From: Candidatus Rhodoferax mariagerensis
GTDB taxonomy: Bacteria > Pseudomonadota > Gammaproteobacteria > Burkholderiales > Burkholderiaceae_C
Reading direction: 5' to 3'
Assembly (NCBI GenBank): GCA_016719055.1
Contig: JADKAW010000008.1
Coordinates: 1-57,297 of the forward strand
Length of the DNA stretch: 57,297 nt
Both the position numbers and the translations under genes were made by a program. Positions within the stretch are counted from its first letter, which is position 1, and every line of letters starts with the position of its first letter. Positions 1-8,316 of the stretch are shown here, one piece after another. The notes below the pieces were generated by a model. That model was not told the DNA's origin. It searched no databases and worked only from the letters and a program-made list of their open reading frames with translations.

Positions 1-462
1 GCCCACGGCACGCCGTTTCGCCGTGCCGTTGAAGAGGGTCTGCTCGACTGCGACCGGGTTTTCCAGATTGGCCTGCGCGGCAGCGGTTACGCCGCAGACG
101 ACTTTGACTGGCCGCGCCAGCAGGGTTTTACCATCATCCCCGCGCATGAAGTCTGGTACCAGTCTCTCGAACCTCTGATGCAACGCGTGCGCCACACCAT
201 TGGCAACACACCGTGTTACCTGAGCTTTGACATTGACGGCATTGACCCTGCCTACGCCGGTGGTACCGGCACACCTGAGGTGGGTGGGTTGAGTGTGCCG
301 CAGGCGCTGGAGATCATTCGCGGCTGCCACGGATTGAACCTGGTGGGTGCCGATCTGGTCGAGGTGTCTCCACCTTATGATGCCTCTGGCAACACCGCGT
401 TGCTGGGTGCCAATCTGTTGTTCGAGATGTTGTGCGTGTTGCCCGGCGTGTTGACGCGCTAG
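1..462 (+). CDS. Guanidinobutyrase/agmatinase-family ureohydrolase, 5'-truncated
   Basis: The window opens inside this gene, so only the last 153 codons are present. The frame is open from base 1 to the stop at 462. It carries the ureohydrolase signature SFDIDGIDPAYAGGTGT, whose aspartates bind the two Mn ions, and an upstream AHGTPFRRAVEEGL stretch that resembles guanidinobutyrases more than agmatinases. Such enzymes hydrolyse a guanidino compound to urea plus an amine. gabD follows 72 bp later, which fits a route guanidinobutyrate to GABA to succinate semialdehyde to succinate; that substrate assignment is inference, and agmatinase remains possible. A dispersed repeat copy lies just past the stop. 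Confidence 0.85.
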   Translation, partial: AHGTPFRRAVEEGLLDCDRVFQIGLRGSGYAADDFDWPRQQGFTIIPAHEVWYQSLEPLMQRVRHTIGNTPCYLSFDIDGIDPAYAGGTGTPEVGGLSVPQALEIIRGCHGLNLVGADLVEVSPPYDASGNTALLGANLLFEMLCVLPGVLTR

Positions 463-470
463 TTAGTTTG

Positions 471-511
471 TAGCTTCCAGCGTTTATTGAATAAGGGCTG
501 GACGCATCTTT
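471..511 (+). repeat. Dispersed ~43 bp repeat, copy 1
   Basis: Copy of the window-wide family: TAGC start, an AGCG core, then AATAAGGGCTGGA and a T-rich tail. It lies between the ureohydrolase and gabD. AGCG-TTTATT and AATAAGGGCT can form an imperfect stem. Confidence 0.7.
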
Positions 512-534
512 GTTGATAAATAAATGGAGTTTAT

Positions 535-2011
535 ATGTCTGCTTCACCACTGGCCCTGCTCAAAGACCCCACACTGCTGAAAACCGATGCGTTGATCAAC
601 GGTCAATGGACCGCAGGCAACAGCCGTTTTGGGGTGACCGACCCCGCCACCGGCGCGCATCTGGCCGACGTGGCCAACCTTGGCCCGGCAGACGCCGAGC
701 AAGCCATTGCCGCCGCCAACGCCGCCTGGCCGGCCTGGCGCAGCAAGACCGCCAAAGAGCGCAGCATCATCCTGCGCAAATGGTATGACCTGCTGATGGC
801 CAATCAGGACGATCTGGGTCGCATCATGACCGCCGAGCAAGGCAAGCCATTGGCAGAGGCCAAGGGGGAAGTCGCCTACGGCGCCAGTTTTGTTGAATGG
901 TTCGCCGAAGAAGCCAAGCGCATCAACGGTGAGACTTTGCCGCAGTTCGACAATAACCGCGTCTGCTGGTGCTGCGCCAGCCCATCGGCGTGTGCGCGGC
1001 CATCACACCGTGGAACTTTCCGATTGCCATGATCACCCGCAAGGTGGCACCGGCGCTGGCGGCGGGCTGCACCGTGATCATTAAGCCCGCAGAACTCACG
1101 CCGCTGACGGCCTTGGCCGCCGCTGAACTGGCGATTCGAGCGGGCATTCCGGCCGGCGTGCTGAACATGGTCACGGCCGATGCCGACAATTCGATTGCGG
1201 TGGGCAAAGTGCTGTGCGCCAGCGACGTGGTGCGCCACATCAGCTTTACCGGCAGCACTGAAGTCGGCCGAATCTTGATGGCGCAATCGGCCCCCACGGT
1301 CAAGAAAATGTCGCTGGAGTTGGGTGGCAACGCGCCCTTTATTGTGTTTGACGACGCCGACATTGACAGCGCCGTGGAAGGTGCTTTTGCCTCGAAGTAC
1401 CGAAACGCCGGTCAAACCTGCGTTTGCTCTAACCGCTTGTATGTGCAAGCGGGGGTCTATGACGAGTTTGTCACCAAGTTTGCAGCCAAGGTCGGCACCG
1501 CAAAGGTGGGTAACGGCTTTGAGGATGGGGTCAACCAGGGCCCGCTGATCGAAGAAGCGGCTATTCAAAAAGTAGAGCGGCACGTGCAAGACGCCATTGG
1601 CAAAGGAGCCCGTTTGGTGGTGGGCGGCAAGCGTTGGCCAGCGGCCAGTTTTTTTTGAGCCGACGGTGGTCGCCGATGCCACGCCCGAGATGATGTGTGC
1701 GCAAAGAAGAAACCTTTGGGCCGTTTGCGCCGGTGTTCAAGTTTGAGACCGAAGCCGAGGCGATTTTTGCCGCCAACAACACCGAATTCGGCCTGGCCAG
1801 CTACTTCTACAGTCGTGATATTGGCCGCATCTGGCGGGTCAGCGAGGCGCTGGAATACGGCATGGTGGGCATCAACGTGGGCATCCTGGCCACGGAGCAT
1901 GTGCCGTTTGGCGGTGTCAAACAGTCGGGTCTGGGCCGCGAAGGCTCGCACCACGGCATTGATGACTATGTGGAAATCAAGTACCTGTGCATGGGCGATA
2001 TCTTGAAGTAA
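535..2011 (+). pseudogene. gabD: Succinate-semialdehyde dehydrogenase, frameshifted as written
   Basis: NAD(P)-dependent aldehyde dehydrogenase oxidising succinate semialdehyde to succinate, the last step of GABA breakdown. The ATG at 535 has GGAG seven bases upstream. The frame breaks three times: one base missing near 960 (NNR-RLLVLRQP expected), one extra T in the run 1649-1656, and one extra base near 1698-1702. Joined, the pieces give about 491 residues, full length for the family, including the catalytic ELGGNAP glutamate and NAGQTCVCSNR cysteine and a normal C-terminus. Because all motifs survive and the breaks are single-base, one of them in a homopolymer, I take these as sequence errors. 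GabD is inferred from similarity to the 480-490 residue SSADH group and from its neighbour. Confidence 0.85.
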
Positions 2012-2023
2012 CGCCAAATGTCG

Positions 2024-2042
2024 CCGCACTTGTAACGTGCGG
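2024..2042. terminator. Possible hairpin terminator between convergent gabD and ftsB
   Basis: CCGCAC (2024-2029) and GTGCGG (2037-2042) form a six-pair stem with a seven-base loop between the two converging genes. There is no U-tract on either side, so an intrinsic terminator is only a weak suggestion. Confidence 0.3.
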
Positions 2043-2059
2043 TGATGACCGGGTCGGAT

Positions 2060-2335
2060 TCAACGAGAAATTTGTACATAAATTTCGTTGGCCTTGACCA
2101 TGCCCAGTTCCATCCGGGCCTTTTCCTCAACCATTTCCAGACCTTCTTTGAGATCTCGCAGCTCGGCTGCCAACTGGTCGTTGGCCAGCCGAGTCTGGTT
2201 GTTCAGTTGATTTTGCTCGGCCAACTGGGCCTGTAATTGCGCCACCTTGGGCAGGCTGCCCCGCCCCAACCACAGCTGGGCGTGCAGCACCACCAGCAGC
2301 GTGATCAGGAAAAGCGGAACCAGTCGACGGCCCAT
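2060..2335 (-). CDS. ftsB: Cell division protein FtsB
   Basis: A 91-residue bitopic membrane protein of the divisome that forms the FtsQ-FtsB-FtsL complex at midcell. A short cytoplasmic start (MGRR) precedes one hydrophobic segment at about residues 4-22. A coiled coil rich in Q, L, N and E follows (about 28-70), as is usual in FtsB, with the typical EEKARMELGMVKANEIYVQI ending. It starts 11 bp after the eno stop, so it is the last gene of pyrG-kdsA-eno-ftsB; eno-ftsB adjacency is widespread in proteobacteria. Confidence 0.93.
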   Translation of the reverse strand: MGRRLVPLFLITLLVVLHAQLWLGRGSLPKVAQLQAQLAEQNQLNNQTRLANDQLAAELRDLKEGLEMVEEKARMELGMVKANEIYVQISR

Positions 2336-2346
2336 GGGCAGCAGGT

Positions 2347-3633
2347 TTAACGCAGGTTGTAAAAAGCAGCGCGACCAGGATAGCTGGCGACATCACCCAG
2401 GTCTTCTTCGATGCGCAGCAACTGGTTGTACTTGGCCATGCGGTCAGAGCGGCTCAGTGAACCGGTTTTGATTTGACCGGCATTCATGCCCACAGCGATG
2501 TCGGCAATGGTCGAGTCTTCGGTTTCGCCCGAGCGGTGGCTGATCACGGCGGTGTAACCGGCGCGCTTGGCCATCTCGATGGCGGCAAAGGTCTCGGTCA
2601 AGGTGCCAATCTGATTGATCTTGATCAGGATCGAATTGGCAATGCCCTTGTCAATGCCTTCCTTGAAGATCTTGGTGTTGGTCACAAACAGGTCGTCACC
2701 GACGATCTGCACGTTTTTGCCCAAGCGGTCGGTCAGCACCTTCCAGCCGTCCCAGTCGCCTTCGGCCATGCCGTCTTCGATGCTGATGATCGGGTACTTG
2801 TCGACCCAGGTGGCCAGCATGTCGGTCCACTCCTGTGCGCTCAAAACCAGGTCTTCGCCCTCGAGGTGGTACTTGCCATCCTTGTAGAACTCGCTGGCAG
2901 CGCAGTCCAAGCCCAGGGCGATATGTTCACCAGCCACAAAACCAGCCTTGTCAATCGCCTGCAAAATCAGCTGGATCGCCGCTTCGTGGCCCCCTTCGAC
3001 CTTGGGGGCAAAACCACCTTCGTCACCCACGGCTGTGCTGATGCCCTTGTCGTGCAGGATTTTCTTCAAGGCATGGAACACTTCTGCGCCGTAACGCAAA
3101 GCTTCGCGGAAAGATGGTGCGCCAACCGGGATGATCATGAACTCTTGCAGGTCCAGGTTGTTGTTGGCGTGTTCACCACCATTGATCACGTTCATCATCG
3201 GCACCGGCATCTGCATGCCACCCATGCCACCAAAATAGCGGTACAGCGGTAGGCCGGACTCTTCAGCGGCTGCGCGGGCCACGGCCATGGAGACCGCCAG
3301 CATGGCGTTGGCACCCAGGCGACTCTTGTTGTCGGTTCCGTCCAGGTCAATCAGCGTTTTGTCCAGAAACGCCTGCTCGGAGGCATCCAGACCCAGCACG
3401 GCTTCAGAAATCTCGGTGTTGATGTGCTCAACCGCTCTGAGCACGCCTTTGCCGAGGTAACGGGTCTTGTCACCATCGCGCAACTCGATGGCTTCGCGGC
3501 TGCCGGTGGAGGCACCCGAGGGCACAGCAGTGCGGCCCATGGTGCCGCTTTCCAGCAACACATCACATTCGACGGTGGGGTTGCCACGAGAGTCCAGTAT
3601 TTCACGACCGACGATATCTACGATTGCGCTCAT
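2347..3633 (-). CDS. eno: Enolase
   Basis: Phosphopyruvate hydratase, converting 2-phosphoglycerate to phosphoenolpyruvate in glycolysis; in many bacteria also an RNA degradosome partner. 428 residues, full length. It begins MSAIVDIVGREILDSRGNPT and contains the Mg-binding region SIEDGMAEGDWDGW, the catalytic-lysine motif LIKINQIGTLTET and the signature SHRSGETED. An AAGAAG-type ribosome site precedes the ATG. Fifty-five bases separate it from kdsA and 11 from ftsB, so co-transcription with both is likely. Confidence 0.97.
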   Translation of the reverse strand: MSAIVDIVGREILDSRGNPTVECDVLLESGTMGRTAVPSGASTGSREAIELRDGDKTRYLGKGVLRAVEHINTEISEAVLGLDASEQAFLDKTLIDLDGTDNKSRLGANAMLAVSMAVARAAAEESGLPLYRYFGGMGGMQMPVPMMNVINGGEHANNNLDLQEFMIIPVGAPSFREALRYGAEVFHALKKILHDKGISTAVGDEGGFAPKVEGGHEAAIQLILQAIDKAGFVAGEHIALGLDCAASEFYKDGKYHLEGEDLVLSAQEWTDMLATWVDKYPIISIEDGMAEGDWDGWKVLTDRLGKNVQIVGDDLFVTNTKIFKEGIDKGIANSILIKINQIGTLTETFAAIEMAKRAGYTAVISHRSGETEDSTIADIAVGMNAGQIKTGSLSRSDRMAKYNQLLRIEEDLGDVASYPGRAAFYNLR

Positions 3634-3688
3634 TGGCTTCTTTCAATAGTTGAACATAGGGAAAAAATGGGGATACAACGTGATTGCA

Positions 3689-4546
3689 TCACCCGGAAAA
3701 GTCATTTTCAAGAAAACCATGCAGTTTAGTCACGCGGTCCAGCGCCACAAGACTCTCTAAAAGGGCTTTCATGTGTTTCAGTGGCACGGCGTTGGGGCCG
3801 TCACTGAGCGCCTGGCTTGGGTTGGGATGGGTTTCCATGAACAAACCCGCCACGCCGACCGCCACGGCCGCACGCGCCAGCACCGGCACCATGTCACGCT
3901 GGCCACCGCTGCTGTGGCCTTGCCCGCCAGGCAACTGCACCGAATGGGTGGCATCAAACACCACCGGCGCACCGGTGTCGCGCATGATGGCCAGCGCGCG
4001 CATGTCGCTGACCAGGTTGTTGTAGCCAAAGCTCACACCGCGCTCGCAGGCCATGAAATTGTCGGTTGCCAGGCCCTTTTCCAGCGCGGCAGCACGCGCC
4101 TTGTCGATGACGTTTTTCATGTCGCCTGGGGCCAGAAACTGGCCTTTCTTGATATTGACCGGCTTGCCACTTTGGGCGACAGCGCGGATAAAGTCAGTCT
4201 GTCGACACAGAAAAGCTGGCGTTTGCAGCACATCCACCACACTGCTGACTTGGGCAATCTGATCTTCAGAATGGATGTCGGTCAGCACTGGCAGGCCCAG
4301 TTCACGTTTGATCTGTGCCAGTATCTCCAGCCCCCGCTCGATGCCTGGGCCGCGAAAGGTGTCGCCACTGGAGCGGTTGGCCTTGTCAAAGCTGCTTTTG
4401 AAAATAAAGGGAATGCCGAGACTTGTGGTGATGTCTTTCAGGGCGCCAGCGGTGTCCATCTGCAACTGGGCAGATTCGATCACACAAGGACCGGCAATCA
4501 GAAAAAATGGCTGGTTCAAGCCAATGTCAAAACCACAAAGCCTCAT
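3689..4546 (-). CDS. kdsA: 3-deoxy-8-phosphooctulonate synthase (KDO-8-P synthase)
   Basis: Condenses arabinose 5-phosphate with PEP to KDO-8-phosphate, the first committed step to the lipopolysaccharide inner-core sugar KDO; cytosolic. 285 residues, full length. Motifs include FLIAGPCVIES at the start, FKSSFDKANRSS, LPVLTDIHSEDQ, and the C-terminal FMETHPNPSQALSDGPNAVP. Its ATG overlaps the pyrG stop by one base (TGATG), suggesting translational coupling. Enolase downstream supplies PEP and CTP synthase upstream supplies CTP for CMP-KDO formation, so the cluster makes metabolic sense. Confidence 0.96.
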   Translation of the reverse strand: MRLCGFDIGLNQPFFLIAGPCVIESAQLQMDTAGALKDITTSLGIPFIFKSSFDKANRSSGDTFRGPGIERGLEILAQIKRELGLPVLTDIHSEDQIAQVSSVVDVLQTPAFLCRQTDFIRAVAQSGKPVNIKKGQFLAPGDMKNVIDKARAAALEKGLATDNFMACERGVSFGYNNLVSDMRALAIMRDTGAPVVFDATHSVQLPGGQGHSSGGQRDMVPVLARAAVAVGVAGLFMETHPNPSQALSDGPNAVPLKHMKALLESLVALDRVTKLHGFLENDFSG

Positions 4547-6213
4547 CAGGCCACCGCTTTCTCGGCGCTGATGGCGACCTGGTGGTTGAGGGCTGCGCGA
4601 ATGAACGAGTTGAACAGCGGGTGCCCGTTCCAGGGCGTTGATTTGAACTCGGGGTGAAACTGCACGCCAATAAACCAGGGGTGAACGTCTTGCGGTAGTT
4701 CAACAATTTCGGTCAATTGCTCGCGCTGGGTCAATGCCGAGATCACCAGGCCAGCCGTGCGCAAAGCCTCCAGGTAGTTGACGTTGGCTTCAAAGCGATG
4801 GCGGTGGCGTTCAGTCACCACATCGCCATAGATTTGATGGGCCAGTGTGCCGCTTGCCACGTCGGAGCTTTGGGCGCCCAGGCGCATGGTGCCACCCAGG
4901 TCTGACTCTTCGCTGCGGGTTTTAATGCTGCCGTCGGCGTCTTTCCACTCGGTGATCAGGGCAATCACCGGATTGGCGCACTGCGGTGCGAACTCTGTGC
5001 TGTTGGCATCTTTCAGCCCGGCCACATGACGGGCGAACTCAATGGTGGCCACCTGCATCCCCAAGCAAATGCCCAGGTAGGGCACCTTGTTTTCGCGGGC
5101 AAAGCGGGCGGCGCAGATTTTGCCCTCCACGCCACGAATGCCAAAACCGCCCGGCACCAGAATGGCGTCAAATTTGGCCAACCGAGCCACGTTGGCAGGC
5201 GTGATGGTCTCAGACTCGATATATTCAATTTTGACCTTGACATGGTTTTTCATGCCTGCGTGGCGCAGGGCCTCGTTGAGCGACTTGTAACTGTCACTCA
5301 ACTCCACATATTTGCCAACCATGGCGATCATGACCTCGCCTTGCGGATGGGCGGTCTCATACACCAGATCATCCCAGCGCTTGAGGTTGGCGGGCGGTGT
5401 GTTGAGCCGCAGCTTGTCGCAGATCAGGCCGTCCAGACCCTGCTCATGCAGCATGCGCGGTACCTTGTAGATGGTGTCCACATCCCACATCGAGATTACG
5501 CCCCAGGTTGGTACGTTGGAAAACAGCGAGATTTTTTGCCGCTCCTCGTCTGGAATCGGCCGGTCAGCCCGGCAGAGCAGGACATCGGCCTGAATGCCGA
5601 TTTCGCGCAACTGCTTGGCGGTGTGCTGGGTCGGCTTTGTCTTGAGTTCGCCAGCTGCGGCGATCCACGGCACATAGCTCAGGTGCACAAAAGCACTCTG
5701 GTTGGGGCCGAGTTGCAGGCTTAACTGACGCACGGCTTCCAGAAACGGCAGTGACTCGATATCACCCACGGTTCCGCCAATCTCGACAATGGCCACATCG
5801 ACCGCTTCAGGGGTAGCAAAACCGGCACCGCGCTTGATGAAGTCCTGAATTTCATTGGTGACGTGGGGAATTACCTGCACGGTTTTGCCCAGGTAGTCGC
5901 CCCGGCGTTCTTTTTCCAGAACACTTTTGTAGATTTGGCCGGTGGTGAAGTTGTTGGCCTTTTTCATGCGCGTTTCAATAAAACGCTCATAGTGGCCCAG
6001 ATCCAGGTCGGTCTCCGCGCCGTCGTCGGTGACAAATACCTCACCGTGCTGAAACGGCGACATCGTGCCGGGGTCGACGTTCAGGTAAGGGTCAAGTTTG
6101 ATCAATGTGACTTTGAGGCCGCGCGACTCAAGAATCGCGGCAAGGGAGGCAGAGGCAATTCCCTTGCCCAGGGAAGACACCACACCGCCGGTGACGAAGA
6201 CAAATTTGGTCAT
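4546..6213 (-). CDS. pyrG: CTP synthase
   Basis: Makes CTP from UTP, ATP and glutamine. 555 residues from the ATG at 6213; the open frame runs 56 codons further upstream, but MTKFVFVTGGVVSSLGKG is the invariant start of the family, so I chose it. The N-terminal synthase domain (about 1-270) has the P-loop-like GGVVSSLGKG and KLDPYLNVDPGTMSPFQHGE. The C-terminal class I glutaminase domain carries the nucleophile elbow LGICLGMQ and the QFHPEF histidine/glutamate pair. I see no strong ribosome site. The gene leads the pyrG-kdsA-eno-ftsB operon; a long hairpin lies about 200 bp upstream. Confidence 0.97.
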   Translation of the reverse strand: MTKFVFVTGGVVSSLGKGIASASLAAILESRGLKVTLIKLDPYLNVDPGTMSPFQHGEVFVTDDGAETDLDLGHYERFIETRMKKANNFTTGQIYKSVLEKERRGDYLGKTVQVIPHVTNEIQDFIKRGAGFATPEAVDVAIVEIGGTVGDIESLPFLEAVRQLSLQLGPNQSAFVHLSYVPWIAAAGELKTKPTQHTAKQLREIGIQADVLLCRADRPIPDEERQKISLFSNVPTWGVISMWDVDTIYKVPRMLHEQGLDGLICDKLRLNTPPANLKRWDDLVYETAHPQGEVMIAMVGKYVELSDSYKSLNEALRHAGMKNHVKVKIEYIESETITPANVARLAKFDAILVPGGFGIRGVEGKICAARFARENKVPYLGICLGMQVATIEFARHVAGLKDANSTEFAPQCANPVIALITEWKDADGSIKTRSEESDLGGTMRLGAQSSDVASGTLAHQIYGDVVTERHRHRFEANVNYLEALRTAGLVISALTQREQLTEIVELPQDVHPWFIGVQFHPEFKSTPWNGHPLFNSFIRAALNHQVAISAEKAVA

Positions 6214-6412
6214 GTCAAGGAGAGCTGCACGCTCAGGGAGCTGGAAAAAAGGATTATAGGGGGCCGGGTTTTGCCAGTCCGGAACCTGAGGGTGACCTTT
6301 GAAGTGACACAGTGGTGCAGATTGCAGGTGCGCCAGGCGTATCCGCGGGCACCAACGCACAGCGCGACATTGGCTTAGCAAGTGGGCTTGGGTGGTGCGA
6401 CGAGTCGTTACT

Positions 6413-6486
6413 GCGCAGCAGCCGGACGGGGCGGCCCCTCATACTTGAGTACCAGAAATCGGGGTCGCCCTGTCCGGCTGCTGCGC
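6413..6486. repeat. Long inverted repeat (26 bp arms) upstream of pyrG
   Basis: Arms 6413-6438 and 6461-6486 pair over all 26 positions, with two G-T pairs and a 22-base loop; the outer part is GCGCAGCAGCCGGAC with its exact complement. It lies in the 530 bp between pyrG (start 6213) and the first island gene (6744). No open frame in this stretch looks like a gene. The role is unknown: a pyrG leader structure, a palindromic mobile repeat or an island edge are all possible. Confidence 0.6.
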
Positions 6487-6680
6487 CGTTGCCATTGAGG
6501 GTGCGAAGGGAAGTTTGAATACCGCAAGTGGTACCTCACGGGCGTTTGACGGATGGCGATGGCAGGAATCATGCTGAGTGCGTGGATTTATATGTCAAAG
6601 TAGCCGTCATCCCCCGTTTCATTTACGTTAATAGCTCTCTAATTTATAGCAAAAGAGCTTTCTAAATAAAACAGGTAATC

Positions 6681-6697
6681 CCCCGGCTTTGCCGGGG
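6681..6697. repeat. GC-rich hairpin before the first island gene
   Basis: CCCCGGC (6681-6687), a TTT loop and GCCGGGG (6691-6697) form a perfect stem. It is followed on the + strand by GTAGGGGTTTTACTTTTT. The T-rich stretch begins about 10 bases after the stem, so it is at best a loose terminator; it could equally shape the leader of the gene at 6744. Confidence 0.4.
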
Positions 6698-6743
6698 AGA
6701 CAGTAGGGGTTTTACTTTTTCGGGGGTATGGGTGGAGATTGAC

Positions 6744-6953
6744 ATGAGCACCACCATCGACCAGATTTTTGCCCTGATCGCCCAAAAGCATCTTTTTATC
6801 GAGACCCTTGAAACACGCCACTCAGACCGACTCGACTTCCACGACGTGGCAGTCTGGAGCGTGCGCGATGCCTTGGAGGCAGCGTTCAAAGCGGGTGTCG
6901 AGTTAGGCGCGTCCACGCTCAAAGCCACCGAGGCAGAAATCGCGCAGGACTGA
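6744..6953 (+). CDS. Small DUF6900-like accessory protein
   Basis: A 69-residue protein of unknown function. I chose the ATG at 6744 because GGTGGAG lies seven bases upstream; an in-frame ATG at 6732 lacks this. The sequence is acidic and probably helical, without signal peptide or membrane segment. The stretch SDRLDFHDVAVWSVRDALEA resembles small proteins I associate with the DUF6900 label, found on plasmids, phages and integrative elements; this is recall, not a search. It starts the accessory run 6.7-8.1 kb. Confidence 0.6.
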   Translation: MSTTIDQIFALIAQKHLFIETLETRHSDRLDFHDVAVWSVRDALEAAFKAGVELGASTLKATEAEIAQD

Positions 6954-6966
6954 TTTGTTGGGCAAA

Positions 6967-6985
6967 CCAAGCAAATATTGCTTGG
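6967..6985. promoter_or_regulatory. Palindrome upstream of the DUF3489 gene (operator candidate)
   Basis: CCAAGCAA-ATA-TTGCTTGG is a perfect 8+8 inverted repeat, 56 bp before the ATG at 7041 and 14 bp after the previous stop. The size and symmetry suit a dimeric regulator. No function can be shown from sequence. Confidence 0.35.
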
Positions 6986-7040
6986 CTTCACTGCCGAACA
7001 GCGCGTTCATCACCACCCCGCAATTAATCAGGATCACGTC

Positions 7041-7613
7041 ATGACCATCCAACTCAACCCCACCCAGCACGCCGTGCTGACCCATGCCGCCCAAGCCACC
7101 AACGGCAAGATCACTTGGTTTCCCGACAACGTCAAAGGTGGTGCCCGCCAGAAAGTGCTCACCGGCCTGTTCAACCGCGCCCTGATCACCAGCAACGGTG
7201 CCGACCGTTTTGTCGCAGCCGAGGGTTACGATGCACTGGAGCTCACGCGGCCAACGGCTGCGTTTGCGCCAGAGGTGGCAACCCTGGAGGAAGACCCAGA
7301 ACTGGAGGCCACAGTGGCCAACGTCGAGGCCCAGTGGGCACAAGCCGCAAAACACCCACTGGTGGCAGCGCCAAAAGCCCACCGCCAGCGTGAACACAGC
7401 AAGCAGGCCACCATCATTGGGATGCTGCGCCGCCCGGAGGGTGCGACGGTTGCGCAAATTTGCGCATGCACAGGCTGGCAAGCCCACACCGTGCGCGGCA
7501 CGTTTGCCGGTGCGTTCAAAAAGAAACTGGGGCTGACCATTACATCGGCAAAACCCGATGGTGGCGAACGCTGCTACCACGTCGCAGCATCGGCAGACGA
7601 AATTCTGGCTTGA
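7041..7613 (+). CDS. DUF3489 domain protein
   Basis: A 190-residue protein of unknown function. The ATG at 7041 follows CAGGA at a seven-base gap; the open frame extends upstream to 6978 without a ribosome site. Residues about 1-75 are family-specific (TQHAVLTHAAQATNGKITWFP start). A low-complexity A/E/P-rich linker runs to about 115. The C-terminal ~65 residues (KQATIIGMLRRPEGATVAQI, then TGWQAHTVRGTFAG) match the DUF3489 pattern and look like a winged-helix DNA-binding fold. DUF3489 genes are common on integrative elements. A perfect 16 bp palindrome occurs inside this gene and again just downstream, hinting at DNA binding or autoregulation (inference). Confidence 0.8.
   Translation: MTIQLNPTQHAVLTHAAQATNGKITWFPDNVKGGARQKVLTGLFNRALITSNGADRFVAAEGYDALELTRPTAAFAPEVATLEEDPELEATVANVEAQWAQAAKHPLVAAPKAHRQREHSKQATIIGMLRRPEGATVAQICACTGWQAHTVRGTFAGAFKKKLGLTITSAKPDGGERCYHVAASADEILA
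7451..7466. repeat. 16 bp perfect palindrome, copy A (inside the DUF3489 gene)
   Basis: TGCGCAAATTTGCGCA, identical on both strands. The same 16 bases recur at 7632-7647, and both copies are followed by T. Here it encodes part of the QICACT stretch of the predicted winged helix. Confidence 0.6.
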
Positions 7614-7631
7614 TTGCATGCGTGAATAGGG

Positions 7632-7647
7632 TGCGCAAATTTGCGCA
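7632..7647. promoter_or_regulatory. 16 bp perfect palindrome, copy B (upstream of the gene at 7742)
   Basis: Exact second copy of TGCGCAAATTTGCGCA. It lies 16 bp after the DUF3489 stop and 95 bp before the next ATG, a suitable place for an operator. Confidence 0.5.
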
Positions 7648-7741
7648 TCCATGTTGATTCACACGCCACAAATAGCTTGGCTTCCGGCTTGAACAGCGTC
7701 TTACTACGGGTGTCGAAACAATCAATCCACCGGAGAAAACC

Positions 7742-8107
7742 ATGAACGCAACCGCCAACATTCCCGCCGCCACCGTCACCGATTTCGGTTTTTGGGGCAC
7801 CATGCAAGAGCATGCCCCCGCTGCTTGGGCCATCGCCCTGCCAACCATTGCCAGTGCCACCGGGTGCAAACCTGAGCAAGTCAGGGCATTTCTGGACAGC
7901 CGCCACGGTCGCCACTTTGCAGACGATGTCCAAAACGGACTTTTTGTGGGTGCCAATCTCAAGGACGCGATTGAGAAAGCCACTGCCAAATGGATGGGCT
8001 GGACGATTGGCCGCATCACCGCCAAGGAAACGGGCATCCCTCGCGGCATGGCTTACTTGACCGGGTTTGTGGTGCAAACCGCCATTGACGACGAAATTTA
8101 CATCTGA
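7742..8107 (+). CDS. Hypothetical accessory protein
   Basis: A 121-residue protein I cannot assign. GGAGA lies seven bases before the ATG. It has no signal peptide, no long hydrophobic segment and a single cysteine. Visible conserved-looking blocks are TDFGFWGTMQEHAPAAW, VRAFLDSRHGRHFADDV and KWMGWTIGR...GIPRGMAYLTGF. It sits with the DUF6900-like and DUF3489 genes on the same strand, each with its own ribosome site, so I infer an accessory-element gene. The product could be a small DNA- or protein-binding factor, but nothing in the sequence proves that. Confidence 0.65.
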   Translation: MNATANIPAATVTDFGFWGTMQEHAPAAWAIALPTIASATGCKPEQVRAFLDSRHGRHFADDVQNGLFVGANLKDAIEKATAKWMGWTIGRITAKETGIPRGMAYLTGFVVQTAIDDEIYI

Positions 8108-8213
8108 CCGGTCGCGCCAACTGCCATCAATGGCGGTGACCTCCAAATGCTGGAGGCCATCTCTGCCACAAGGGTGCCCATTGAACGGCCCCCCTTTTTC
8201 TTCGCCAGCACAT

Positions 8214-8238
8214 CATTGGCCGCAGGTAATGCGGCCAA
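8214..8238. repeat. Perfect 10 bp hairpin after the accessory gene run
   Basis: ATTGGCCGCA (8214-8223), loop GGTAA and TGCGGCCAAT (8229-8238). It lies 107 bp past the stop at 8107, with only a weak TTTT about 10 bases further on. It may end transcription from the left or be a protein-binding palindrome. Confidence 0.45.
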
Positions 8239-8316
8239 TCCGCCGTTTTATCTCCGCATAACCCGCCCGCCGATCGGACAAAGGGTGTGAATTGAATTCC
8301 CCCCTTTGGTGCCCAA

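Noticed and set aside
876..1682. Long minus-strand open frame opposite gabD
   Set aside because: Antisense shadow of gabD; its text matches no family and the + strand shows aldehyde dehydrogenase motifs throughout.
535..2011. Programmed frameshifting in gabD
   Set aside because: Three separate breaks, none at a recognisable slippery heptamer, and the family is never frameshift-encoded; error or mutation is simpler.
6600..6670. ATAGCTCT...AGAGCT stretch as a promoter or repeat copy
   Set aside because: Only short half-sites; no -35/-10 pair and no match to the repeat core.
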